A DNA stretch of 21,386 bases, from assembly GCF_001186125.1 (NCBI RefSeq), contig NW_014039999.1, positions 3,929-25,314 on the forward strand, given 5' to 3'. This stretch comes from Sphaeroforma arctica JP610 (Eukaryota; Opisthokonta; Ichthyosporea; Ichthyophonida). Made by a program: the position numbers and the translations under genes. Position 1 is the stretch's first letter. Each line of letters begins with the position of its first letter. Below, piece by piece: positions 1 through 8,795 of this stretch. A model generated the notes under the pieces. It saw only the letters and a list, made by a program, of their open reading frames with translations. It made no database searches and was not told the origin of the DNA.

Positions 1-102
1 TAGTTAGTAGTAGTTAGTGTTAGTTAGTTGTAGTAGTGTAGTAGTATAATAGTATATAGTAGTATAGTATATATATATAATATATATATATATATAGTGT
101 GT

Positions 103-159
<57 letters not shown>

Positions 160-172
160 ATATATATATATT
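1..172. repeat. Compound TA/TAG and TG microsatellite
   Basis: A TAG/TTAG-rich stretch (1-60) passes into alternating TA (about 62-95), then a nearly uninterrupted TG tract (about 97-154), then a short TA tract (about 159-171). The open frames across it encode only Val-Cys or Thr-His runs, so they are by-products of the simple repeat. Confidence 0.95.
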
Positions 173-1355
173 CAGTGTTTGTATACAATCATAGGCATAC
201 TGACGATGATGCATGTATGCCTGTGTATGATACTAAGTTATTACTAGTCAAACTTAATTTATTACTTGTCAAACTAGTGGCGATATACACCTTATTTCAA
301 ATACATTTGCTTCTGTGCACTTGTAGTCAGGTGACTTTGTAATTAAGTTCTAGCTCAATTAATTATTACTGAGACAAGCTTGAAACTAATTTACGGAGAT
401 AGTTAGCTTATTACATGAAGTGCAAGATGCATGGGTCTCCAGTGCCGGTGAACATTTATGTCCTTTTTAAGCGAATATCCAACAAGAGCTAAAATAATAA
501 AAATCAAAGAACGATACATACAGTGGCGTTCCGCATCATCAGAATATACGAAGAATGTCAACCCTCGATATGCCATAGCGCTTGTACGAACTGAATCTTG
601 AACTCGGCGTAATTTATTGGCGCTATTTGTGAGCGATCTATGTGTTTATATGTGTATGTCTGCTTATGTGCTAGACTTGTGACGAAGCACGCTCGCGTAT
701 AACGTGCTGTATAGTGAGGTAGAAATCCTGTTAGCCTATAGAACTCAAGATATGATGATAACTCCCTAAATATATCGATATTCTTCATTTGTATGTATGT
801 ACATAGAATACGTTACCTCAATACGTCCTGCGGTGAAACTTGTATACTTTGAATACGTACACGTTTATGGCCCTATAGTTGTCACTGTGGGTGCATAATC
901 AGTGCCCTGAGGTGCGATGTTTTCAGTAGTTTTCTCTTTAGATTGTTCGTTCGATTGCCAAGTAGGTATTATTTTCTAGTCTTTTGTCCGAATAAACGTT
1001 TTAAAGGTTTTAAATCGAGGGCAATAAACGTTTACGATCAACTTTAAAGCGTACCTCTTCAGCGTGAGAAACATCAAAACCAAATTAATATTTTTTTTAA
1101 AACCCGACCATATATTTTTCTACAAAAATTTAAAAAAGTTGTGTGTGAACCGTGAACTATGAAGTAAATAAACACATATTCATGTTTCTGTGAACAGTGA
1201 AGAGTGAACTGAACGATAACGTGTCGTATTTTCCCGCCCATTTAAAAATCCTGCCTAGTATTTGTTTTCATTGGCTACGATTAGTTCAGTGTTCACCGTC
1301 CGTCAGACCGTCACTGTCCGACTGTCCAGTCCCGGATTTCAGCACAGCCCAGGCT

Positions 1356-1380
1356 CAAGGGTTCTAGTAGAGAACCCTTG
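1356..1380. other. Perfect 10-bp hairpin
   Basis: CAAGGGTTCT (1356-1365) and AGAACCCTTG (1371-1380) are exact reverse complements around the 5-base loop AGTAG. No T-run follows and no gene ends nearby, so a transcription-terminator role is not supported. Confidence 0.8.
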
Positions 1381-1480
1381 TACCGAGCTGTACGTTTATC
1401 GGCGCATGGTCTAAAAGCTGAAAACGTTATCCGATATAACAAAATTATCGATTTACGTTTCAACTTTTATGTACTATGTA

Positions 1481-1520
1481 GGATAATATTATTTATTTCA
1501 AAACAGACAGTTACAAATAT
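1481..1520 (-). repeat. Short dispersed repeat, LINE/SINE-tail-like
   Basis: The block from 1481 to 1501 is identical to 10380-10400, and a TTACAA match follows at similar spacing in both places. Read on the minus strand it ends in GAAATAAATAATATTATCC, the sort of AT-rich tail seen at 3' ends of LINEs and SINEs. Its other boundary is unclear. No target-site duplication was found for this copy, unlike the copy at 10380. Confidence 0.5.
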
Positions 1521-1537
1521 AGGCCATCTCACGTATG

Positions 1538-1572
1538 ACTGGTAGCATTCATGACCATGTCATGATACCAGT
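1538..1572. other. Imperfect two-part hairpin
   Basis: ACTGGTA (1538-1544) pairs with TACCAGT (1566-1572), and CATGAC (1550-1555) pairs with GTCATG (1559-1564) around the loop CAT. A 5-base against 1-base bulge separates the two stems. The function is unknown. Confidence 0.7.
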
Positions 1573-1693
1573 ATGACCTTAAAATTTGGCGCCAGAAACA
1601 GCCGCCAACGTGACGGATAGACAGCTGTCGGAGTATCGGTTGTTTACTGTATACTATAGTCATCGATTTTTAGATAATAAAGTGGGAACTCTT

Positions 1694-1800
1694 AAGACTC
1701 CGGCTGTTATGCCTAACATTTAAGCCCGGCTGTTATGCGCCCAACTAAGACTCCCTCCGCTAAGCGCCAAACTAAGACTCCCGCTGATATGCGCCCGCCC
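1694..1800. repeat. Degenerate ~27-bp tandem repeat, 4 copies
   Basis: Four successive units of 25-28 bp each begin with AAG(A)CTCC or AAGCCC and carry GCTGTTATGCGCCC or a variant. The last grades into C-rich sequence near 1800-1860. The repeat is GC-rich against an AT-rich background and has no coding character. Confidence 0.65.
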
Positions 1801-2343
1801 GGCTTTCGTCCTCTACAAATTATGCGCCCCACTCTCGCCCCCCCCCAAGCCCAACACTCTCGTACACTTCTAACTATAAATAGCTAGTATGTTTTTATTG
1901 ATCCGTTAAAAAGGGCGGGAATGAAGTAGGTAATAAATGAATAAAAAATTTAACGTGCATTTAGACGAGCATTCACGAGTTTAATATAACGGTCACAAAA
2001 TAAATACTATTCTTTTTCCAATATTGTACATCGCATACGTAACCGTTAACTGGGGTATGTTATGGACTAAGCTGTATTTGAGTCAGTAATCTGTCTAATG
2101 TTTTGTTATCGAATAATGATATATTTCTGAAATGGTTGTGGTTACATACAGCACTTTACGGGGCGGGAGAGAAGAGAGCATTAATGCGGCCGTAACTGGT
2201 AACATCAATGTATGCTTGTATCCGCACACAATTGCACACATGCGCATGCGGGCAAATAATTGAATGCATGCTTGTACGCCTGCTTTCCAACCTAACTAAC
2301 TGATTCCTCATGATTAACCGTATGATAAATATTAATACTGTTA
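1801..2343. other. Non-coding spacer
   Basis: No gene or RNA is recognised. It contains C-runs near 1840-1857, AT-rich sequence around 1920-2010, and runs up to the minisatellite at 2344. Confidence 0.55.
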
Positions 2344-2532
2344 GCTACCGCTCTCGCCCCCATCTGCCTTGCCACGGCTCTCGCCCCCATTTGCCTTGCT
2401 ACCGCTCTGGCCCTCGTCTGTCTTGCTACCGCTCTGGGCCCCATCTGTCTTGCTACCGCTCTGGGCCCCATTTGCCTTTCCACCGCTCTTGCCCCCACCT
2501 GCTTAGCTACCGCTCGCGCCCTCATCTGACTT
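2344..2532. repeat. 27-bp minisatellite, 7 copies
   Basis: Seven copies of a 27-bp unit built as GCTACCGCT + CTSKSCCCY + RTYTGYCTT sit end to end without length change. Because 27 is a multiple of three, the array reads as a 9-residue repeat on both strands: about RQMGARAVA on minus and YRSGPHLPC on plus. The open frames of 77 and 124 residues here follow from the array and have no other supporting features, so I do not call a gene. Confidence 0.9.
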
Positions 2533-2911
2533 TAATCGAAAATGGCGTAAACGCCTGCATAAGTCACAAGCTGAAAAAGATAGCATGTTTCCATTGTCTG
2601 AAGGCACGGAAGTTAAAACTTATCCGCCTACAGCATTTATCCCGAGCTTTAATGCTCATCCTTCATATGTGTTTAAGACACTGAAGCGTAAGAAACGTCC
2701 AGTCGACCACCACGGACCTACTGGACCTAAGTCCAAAACTCACAGGGTAACCGAGAACGCTTAACTTCTTCGCCTGAGAAACATTCACTTTAATGTTTTC
2801 GACCTGTTTTTTCTTTCTCGCTTTTTGACCCATAATCAGCTTGGGTGAGCAACTTGCTTCTCATGGGTTTCAAAGCTGGGTGGGGGCTGTGTATTAGCCG
2901 GGCCTCCACAC
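2533..2911. other. Non-coding spacer up to the left inverted repeat
   Basis: I see no gene. A CTTC-GC-TGAGAAACAT-type string near 2767 loosely resembles one near 1053, which may be a weak dispersed repeat. No target-site duplication matching the right flank at 16462 is visible. Confidence 0.5.
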
Positions 2912-3651
2912 TAGACTCTATTTTATAAACGTACTCTTAAGCAGTACGTAAATTATAAATGTACTCTTAATAGTACGAGGAACTTAAGTTTCCTAAATAG
3001 GTTTTTATGGTTTTATTAATTAATACCTTTTCCATTTTACATATCAGATATTTGGACGAGGCCATTAAAAGGCCTCAGTAAAATAACAAACATAAGAGTT
3101 GGTCTAGTTCTATTAAAAGAACTACATGTACTTTCTAACTTATTTATATCTGAATACTTCGGTAGCGAGATGGCTCAGCCGAATATAGGTTTCTAGGGAC
3201 TATTAACGTTACCTAGTTGATCCTCCGATCAGCCAACCAGTTGTGCCAGTCTGATGAAGGCTAAGTCGGTAATTCTTGATAAGTGGCAAGTTATTGGCTA
3301 AGACAATAACTAAGGACATCAAGAGTATTTTTCTTTTGTTTTCTAAAGATAGGATTTTTATGAGTCTCTCGGAATCGTCCCAATGAAACATACCATAGTT
3401 TCTAATAGAGCGACAACGAAACACTAAATAAGATCCCTTCGCCGGAAACAGTACTGAGAGGATTATATATAGGCAATGTCTCATCCTCACAATCCCTCAG
3501 AGTATTGCTGTTTTTACGAGGCATACCTAACTTTACTAAATGTCTCATTTCGTTTATTTACTTCGATATTTTTTACCTACGCGTTTATTTACTCTAAGGC
3601 GTTAATATCGCCTTAATAGACCGAATCTTACACGTGGGTGTAGCAAAGTTA
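2912..3651. repeat. Left long terminal inverted repeat
   Basis: This is the reverse complement of 15692-16461. The match begins with TAGACTCTA at the outer end and runs to a shared TAGCAAAGTTA at the inner end, with small indels. Over roughly 390 bp in the middle I count about 22 substitutions, so around 93-94% identity by eye. The outer end carries a two-fold TTATAAAYGTACTCTTAA motif. Hairpins are seen at 3058-3076 (GAGGCC/GGCCTC) and 3596-3614 (AAGGCG/CGCCTT). A 93-codon minus-strand frame (3209-3490) lies inside; it resembles no protein I know and I do not call it a gene. Confidence 0.9.
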
Positions 3652-3929
3652 CGACTGGGGGGGGTTTGGGAGGGGTCCGAGAGTAAGTAGGGCAGGTGTC
3701 TAGATGGATATGAAAGCATATAGAGCCAGAAGGGAGGTGGATGGATCAAGGCAGGGCGGATGGCGGTGAACATCGATCGGGTGAAACTCTCCTGAAGGTA
3801 TAAACGACGTTGGAGGATAGGATACATAGCGGAAGTAGCATACAGTATGTTGGTATTGTGTGGATGGTTGTTGTCGGACGTGTGAGCTAGTGCTGCAACA
3901 TGGGACAGTTGATCAGGATCGGGGATGGC

Positions 3930-4437
3930 GGTGAGTGTGTTAGATGTATGTTTAGAGTGGGCAGGTCGAGGAAGGTTCTTCGTCAAGGTGTCTGCGATGT
4001 TATCGGCAGTGTTAACATATTTGGTAGCGATGACACTTTGGTCTTGGAGGTCACGAATGTGGTGAACGTGTATATCGACGTGCTTGAGCTGATTAGGGGT
4101 GCCCGAGTTGGTGATGACGTGTACGGCGGATTGGTTATCGCAATAGAGGTCAGTGGGAGCGTCGGGGGTGAAGCCAAGCTCAGTTAAGAAGTTGCGAAGC
4201 CACTGTATGTGTTTAGCGTTTAGCAGTGCTAGTGCTGACAGTCTTTTGGCGCTTACTTTTCCAAATCACGGGTGTGCCACATGCGCGAATGATGTAACCG
4301 GTGGTGGAGCGACGGGTAGTGAGGCAGCTGGCGTAGTTGGAATCAGCATAAGCGTCAGTGGAGAGCTGCTGGGGCGTCTTACTGTACGCATATATAGCGG
4401 AGGACGCGACAAGCAGCGCGACAGTCATTTTTGCTAG
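3930..4437 (-). pseudogene. Copia RNase H domain (fossil part)
   Basis: Copia-type RNase H signatures are readable in order on the minus strand: DAYADSNYASC, RRSTTGYI, WKSKRQKTVSTSTA, LYCDNQSAVHV, KHVDIHVHHIRD and NTADNIADTLTK. In active relatives this domain degrades the RNA strand of the RNA-DNA hybrid during reverse transcription. It lies directly downstream of the RT part, as expected for the end of a copia polyprotein. It belongs to a broken element and is not expected to be functional. Confidence 0.88.
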
Positions 4438-4675
4438 GGTTGGAAAGGAAGCGTGAGAGATTGTTGACGGCGAAGGTGATGTCGATGTGCGTTAGGATAG
4501 AGAGGTAGGGGATGATGCCGACGAGTTCGCGGTATGGGCAGTCAAAGGAAGGGCCGTCGTGTTCAACGAGAGAGGTGGTCGGAAGGGGGTGTTGACCGGA
4601 GGAGCGGAAGTGATGTCGAAGTGTTCCAGGGCCTCATGAATGTACGAGGTTTGGACGATGCTGGTGGACTCAGTG

Positions 4676-5405
4676 TTAGTGATGATGCGACAGCCGAAGA
4701 GCCAGGTGGGTTCGCCAAGGACCGAGCAGTCGAATTTTGAAAGAAGTTATTTTGAAACCACAGATAATGAGATCGTCGACGTAGATCAAAACGGTGCAGT
4801 TGTAGGAGGGTGTGCAGATGGTAAACATGCAGCGGTCTGTATGAGCCTGATGGAAGCCGAATTGAATGAGCTTATACTGAATGAGGAAAAAGCAAAGCTT
4901 GTCGGATTGTTTGAGACCGTAGAGCGATTTCTTGAGCTCAAGGGTGGTAGCTTTAGAGACGCCTAATTGGTCGGAGCCAGCGGGTGGTTTCATATAGATA
5001 GGATGGTGAAGGTCAGCGTGAAGGAATGCGGTGTTGACGTGTATCCATCTGCTCGGTGTGCCAGTCCTTGTTGGCAGCGACAGCAAGGAGCGTGCGGAAG
5101 GATTCATGGGTGTAGGTGGGTGCATATGTTTCCGTGAAGTTGTTATCCTTGGTTTGTGTGAAGCCATGTGTAACGAGACGAGCTTAATACTTGTTGATAT
5201 TGCCATTGACCATCGTGATTTTAAAAACCCATTTAGACGTCACAGTGAGGACGTCAGCAGGAAGGTCGGCCGAGTCGCCGAGGGTGAAAGTGCCAGTCTT
5301 GCGAAGGCTGCTCATCTCGGACTCAATGGCTGTTCGCCAGATATCGGCTTCCGCGCTGCTGAGGGCCTGTTTGATAGAGGTAGGGGTGATGGGTTGGTTC
5401 TGCAC
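4676..5405 (-). pseudogene. Copia reverse transcriptase (fossil part)
   Basis: Typical copia RT strings are seen: WRTAIESEMSSL and TFTLGD at the N-terminal side, KWVFKI, then IHVNTAFLHADLHHPIYMKP, LKKSLYGLKQ, and the catalytic-site box LIYVDDLIICG. In active relatives this enzyme copies element RNA into DNA inside a virus-like particle. It follows the integrase-type region and precedes RNase H, the standard Ty1/copia gene order, which separates it from the Ty3-like RTs elsewhere in this window. Broken fossil. Confidence 0.9.
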
Positions 5406-5620
5406 AGCCTCGCATAGGTTGCGGGTAAGGCGAGCTTGCGGGTAAGGTGAGCGCGGTATTTGTCAGGGCCCGGGAGGTGAGAGATGTGGGTGGTGTCGAT
5501 GGAATCGTCGAGAAGAAGGTTACGAATCTCGCGGTTTCGAGGACGGTTGGCGATGTGAAGCTGTAGCTTGTCGTTGTGGGAGCTGATAATACGGTTTTGG
5601 TCCTGGCGAGCAGTAGAGGC

Positions 5621-6232
5621 TTACAGAAGCTTGGCCTGTTGCTGGACTTGGAAGTTGGCGGTACGCGCGCGAGCTTGGAGGGCACGGCGGTCGTCAGAGG
5701 ATTGGGTGCGGGGGTGGGCGACACGGTCACGAGCGGTGCGGAGCAGGGTCTGAAGGTCGTGAGAGGGATTGTTAGTTGTGCGGTTGGGGGAGTAGCATGG
5801 CTGGGGTGTAGATTCGACGACAAAGCATGGCGAAGGGTCAGCCGGAGTGTCACAGGTTTCAGACGGTGGCTGGGATGTGAGGGTGGGGGGTGGGGTCAAG
5901 ATGACAGGCATGGTATCGCGATGTGTGTCAATGACGGAGAGCTGTTCCGGCGTAAAATAGGGCTTAGACTTGGAGCCAACGTTGTGCCATAAGGGGAATA
6001 TGCCCTCGTTGAATTGGACATGCCGAGAGGTCATTGTGTACCCAGTGTCGACGTTAAGCATGCGATATTCGTCGGCGTGCGTAGAGAAGGGGTCATGTGC
6101 GATGAGGATGCCGACACTGCATTTGGGACGGAGCTTGTCTGTGTCGCCGTGGTCATAGCTAAGGGTCATGCGTAGTGATAGATACACAACCAAGGGAAGA
6201 CTGAGGAAGTGCTGTGTTTTCTCACTATTCAT
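5621..6232 (-). pseudogene. Copia integrase C-terminal part and linker (fossil)
   Basis: The frame contains KLRPKCSVGILIAHDP, YRMLNVDTGYTMTSRHVQFNE and PLWHNVG. This is the copia integrase C-terminal pattern, where a short β-rich segment ending in a conserved Phe-Asn-Glu-like motif leads into a Pro/Ser/Thr-rich linker before RT. The rest is low-complexity linker rich in Thr, Pro and Ser. The catalytic core of integrase is not seen upstream. Confidence 0.75.
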
Positions 6233-6252
6233 AAGTACCGGATTTAGGGGAG

Positions 6253-6434
6253 TGTTAGGACAACTCCAGTACTGATGAATATTACAAAATATGAAGTGTC
6301 AAATAGGTGTCAATAGCAAATACTGATGACACCTCCGCCGTAGGTAAGTGTTCAAATATGACACAGAATATTATATATATATGCGAAAGTAGATCAATAA
6401 ATATACTCTTACAACTAGTCTAGTTTGTTTAACA
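6253..6434 (+). repeat. Solo LTR-like block inside the copia element
   Basis: A 182-bp block begins TGTTAGGACAAC and ends TTTAACA, the TG...CA frame of an LTR. On the plus strand it has a TATA-rich box near 6371-6381 followed by AATAAA at 6396-6401, in the order expected for a short LTR. It does not resemble the 7940-8123 LTR, and it appears to point the other way. No 5-bp target-site duplication is evident. It lies between Gag-like and integrase-like parts of the surrounding fossil, so a secondary insertion followed by rearrangement is likely. Confidence 0.55.
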
Positions 6435-6461
6435 CTTAAGGGCGTGTTTGAGTTGACGATG

Positions 6462-7486
6462 CTAATTGGTGAAGTTGTCGTCCCCGGTAAGCTTCGTAGC
6501 CGGGTAGTTGCTCGAATATTTGAGAGGTTTTCCAGTGGTGGCGCGACTGTCAGGGATGGTGGGCATTTGATGGGAGTCGTGGTGGGGAGTGCCCGGAGTG
6601 CCAGGAGTGCCAAGGAGTGGGGAAGCTGGGTGAGACCGAAGTGGGGTGAATAGTGGGGTGGATGGGGAGCGTTGTTCAAGCTTGCGAATCTTGCTCTGAG
6701 CAACCTGGAGTTGTTGGCGGAGACTGTGGGAGTCGGATGCAGCGAACTCAGCCTGGAGGAGAGTGAGTTTGTCGTGAAGCTGAGTGGCGGCAGTGACGAG
6801 GTCTTCGTTCTCTGCGAGTGCCTCCTGTAAGAGTTGGGAGTGTTCGTGCTGCTGCTGGATGAGGTTTGCACGGTGTGCGTCGCGATCGGTGCGCAAGCGT
6901 TGAATGTCGGCTTCAGCGAGGGCATGTGCTTTGCGGAGGGCAGTGTGAGCGGCTTGAATACGAGTATCAGGGGAGGCAGTAGACTGTTCTTGGGCTTGGA
7001 TTAGTTCGGAGCGAGGGCCTCTTCGCGTTCCTCGAGGTATGTGTCACGCTCATGGCGGATGCGTGTGAGATCGTTATGCAGGGCGGTGCGTTCTGTGGTT
7101 GCGTTGGCGGTGATGTCTTGTGTGTGTGTGAGATCGCGATGAAGGGTGTCGCGTTCGAGAGCGATGGCATGACAAGCGGATTGCGCCTGATCACGTTCAG
7201 TGCGAATGTCAGTTGTAAGCTGGTCACGTTCGGTGATAAGTGTGCATCGTTCGTTGCGGATGCGATCGAGATCAGTGTTGAGTGAAGTCTGTTCTATAGA
7301 TTGTTGATCACAGTCAGCGCGGGCTAAATCGCGAGCGGTATTGGCAGTGATACGTTCAATGAGAATTGTGTGTCGTTCGTGGCGTATGCGAGCAAGGTCA
7401 GCAAAAAGAGTAGCAATGGATGCAGCTTGTGTAGCGGATTCGGCTGGCGTGGTCATGTCGAATACGGGTGAGGTCATATTGCGCAT
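6462..7486 (-). pseudogene. Coiled-coil Gag-like region of the copia element (fossil)
   Basis: Two stretches (7001-7486 and 6462-6896) encode a charged, Arg/Glu/Asp-rich helical protein. The first carries a repeated motif DLxRIRxERxT at about residues 31, 74 and 139, with heptad-like spacing typical of coiled coils. The second has Gln/Leu-rich helices, then a Ser/Pro/Thr/Gly-rich stretch, and ends with PATKLTGDDNF, resembling the beginning of copia Gag. It sits just downstream of the primer-binding site, where gag belongs. A long coiled-coil N-terminal extension is not usual for copia Gag. Broken fossil. Confidence 0.6.
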
Positions 7487-7778
7487 CGGTGGTGGCTTTG
7501 TGGTAGGTGTTGCGGTCGGTGATACCCCTAAGTAGATGGCGGTGTTGTTGACGTGAGGGTTGTCGTTGGTGTCAAGAACGGTAGAGAGGATGGTGCGGAC
7601 AAGTTGAATGTGGTTGTTGGCGTGGAAGATATTGCTGTATGGCTGAAGTGTTGGGAAGAATCGCGTTGGAAGCGTTGGGCGCCATCGAAGGAGGAGAATG
7701 TAGTGGTGGGGATTTGGCCCGTGGGTGAGGGGGTCGCATGGTGATAGTGAATTAGGGGACTAGCGAGAGTGAAACAGA

Positions 7779-7858
7779 GATCGGAATGTCAATAAGAAGA
7801 TCGGGTGGTGAGATCAGAGATCAGAATGTCAATTAAAGGATCAAGGCTTGGGAGATCA
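7779..7858. repeat. ~40-bp tandem duplication
   Basis: AGAGATCGGAATGTCAAT (from about 7779) and AGAGATCAGAATGTCAAT (from about 7816) begin two similar units that both end near GATC-AG. It lies between the primer-binding site and the Gag-like frame, in the presumed untranslated leader of the copia element. Confidence 0.6.
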
Positions 7859-7928
7859 GAAGGGAGAAGCTCGGGTGGAAATCTAAGCGATGTATATAGG
7901 GTATATAAAAATAAATATATTCGATATA

Positions 7929-7939
7929 GGCCCATAACC
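7929..7939 (-). other. Primer-binding site, half-tRNA-iMet type
   Basis: On the minus strand GGTTATGGGCC starts immediately after the LTR end. Its complement, GGCCCATAACC, matches the anticodon loop and stem of eukaryotic initiator methionine tRNA (CAU anticodon inside). Drosophila copia is known to prime from a tRNA-iMet fragment cut in the anticodon loop, with a primer-binding site of this kind. Position and sequence both fit, which also fixes the orientation of the element. Confidence 0.75.
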
Positions 7940-8123
7940 TGTTGGAACATATATTTGCTAAAGAAGTAAGTTTATTATCATATTACATATTGGCTATATA
8001 GTATGATAATTACCATGTACCTTTTTAAGGTATTATTACAATTATTTGGCCAAAATATAAGCCGTAATATATTTTGGGCCTTATAGGGTTTTTAGGGTTG
8101 GAGTCTTATAATTCGTCTCAACA
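7940..8123 (-). repeat. Copia 5' LTR
   Basis: The 184-bp block reads on the minus strand TGTTGAGACG ... ATGTTCCAACA, with short inverted ends TGTTG/CAACA. It is AT-rich and is followed at once by the primer-binding site, so it is the 5' LTR. No partner LTR was found at the other end of the element. The string ACATATTTGCT, which straddles its outer boundary, closely resembles ACATATATTTGCT just inside its other end. Confidence 0.7.
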
Positions 8124-8369
8124 TATTTGCTCCGCTGTAATCACTCACTACTTTGGTCCAGATTAATTTAGTGTCACTGACTAAGATCAGATCCATTTCA
8201 TTGGAAGCATGATATTTCATTCCATATCATTTCATGCTTCGAAACAATCTCCCAATCGCAATTACCAATAAAATAACTCTAAGTCCAGCTTAAGAAAAAT
8301 TAAAAATATATTAAAAACACCATGTTGATGCAGAAAAATATCTGCACCTATATCCCATTACATGGTACC

Positions 8370-8795
8370 TAGCTCTTCATCATGCATAGACGGGCACATC
8401 TAGTTGGCTGGCTAGGGGGGATCATTTTCATGCCCCATTTCTCAGTGGGCTATCTCGCTCTGAGAGTAGTCGGTAATATAACAAGTGTCATCAAGTATCA
8501 ATTTCACCTGAGACTCTCCCAACTTTTATATCCCAAAATTATGATGGAAAACATATCATTATAGAAAAACCATCATATCAATATCAACAGAGTCTCCGAC
8601 CTCTGTTGTGTACAATTATATTTCCAAATACCCCAAAGTAGATTATTTGTTTGTTTGTTTGTTGTCTGAAATTTCAATATATTTATAATTAGATTATTTG
8701 ATTGATTTGCAGTTACAAACATCTACGATTGCGTTTCAACGTAAACCAGGTTATATAACGGCATTACGTTTTAACGAAAATACGTTTATAATATG
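8370..8795. repeat. Diverged third copy of the inverted-repeat family
   Basis: Several strings match the right inverted repeat in the same order and orientation: AGC-TTCATC near 8370, GCACATCTAGTTGGCTG at 8394-8410 (16 of 17 identical to 16127-16143), TATCTCGCT at 8451, and TACGTTTATAATATG at 8781-8795 (13 of 15 identical to 16440-16454, the outer end). Sequence between is poorly conserved, and it may extend left to about 8130. A perfect 8-bp hairpin lies inside (CAACAGAG/CTCTGTTG, 8585-8608), and another just left (GAAGCATGA/TCATGCTTC, 8204-8240). It could be the end of an older related element. Confidence 0.5.

Larger units (their letters stand above)
173..1693. other. Non-coding AT-rich flank
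   Basis: I see no convincing gene here. The open frames are short and have no recognisable protein character. The stretch holds two hairpins (1356-1380 and 1538-1572) and a 21-bp block starting at 1481 that recurs at 10380. It has scattered homopolymer A/T runs and no tRNA- or rRNA-like structure that I can recognise. Confidence 0.6.
3652..8123 (-). mobile_element. Ty1/copia-like LTR element, broken fossil
   Basis: Read on the minus strand, the parts occur in copia order: LTR (7940-8123), primer-binding site (7929-7939), Gag-like region (about 6462-7486), integrase C-terminal part (about 5990-6232), a Pro/Thr-rich linker, RT (about 4676-5405) and RNase H (about 3930-4437). The Gag N-terminal extension is followed by PATKLTGDDNF, which resembles the start of copia Gag. 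The protease and integrase core are not seen. A second, different LTR-like block lies inside (6253-6434). The copy is clearly broken, with several breaks and missing parts, and no matching 3' LTR is visible where it meets the left inverted repeat. It is more GC-rich than its surroundings. The family call is secure; age is moderate to old, judged only by decay. Confidence 0.88.

Noticed and set aside
1-60. TAGTTAG-rich start considered as telomeric repeat.
   Set aside because: Units are irregular (TAGTTAG, TAGTAG, TTAGTG) and merge into a TA/TG microsatellite, without a regular telomere motif.
97-342. Open frame over the TG microsatellite.
   Set aside because: Its protein is a Val-Cys run created by the repeat, with no further protein-like content.
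558-788. 76-codon minus-strand open frame in the left flank.
   Set aside because: Short, with no motif, no supporting context and composition like translated AT-rich DNA.
1586-1604. TTGGCGCCAGAAACAG resembles a lysine-tRNA primer-binding site (TGGCGCCCGAACAG).
   Set aside because: No LTR end in CA precedes it and no gag or pol follows it. Similarity fades after 14 bases, so it is probably chance.
2310-2684. 124-codon plus-strand open frame over the 27-bp minisatellite.
   Set aside because: The array is open on both strands because its length is a multiple of three. The flanking parts look non-coding.
3209-3490. 93-codon minus-strand frame inside the left inverted repeat.
   Set aside because: The right copy does not keep the frame open over the same length, and the protein has no recognisable features.
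3657-3675. G-rich run that could form a G-quadruplex.
   Set aside because: Four G-tracts are obtained only by splitting the 8-G run. It lies in a decayed element end and has no supporting context.
5568-5992. Plus-strand open frames opposite the copia integrase/RT region.
   Set aside because: Antisense shadows in GC-rich sequence. The minus-strand frames carry all the conserved motifs.
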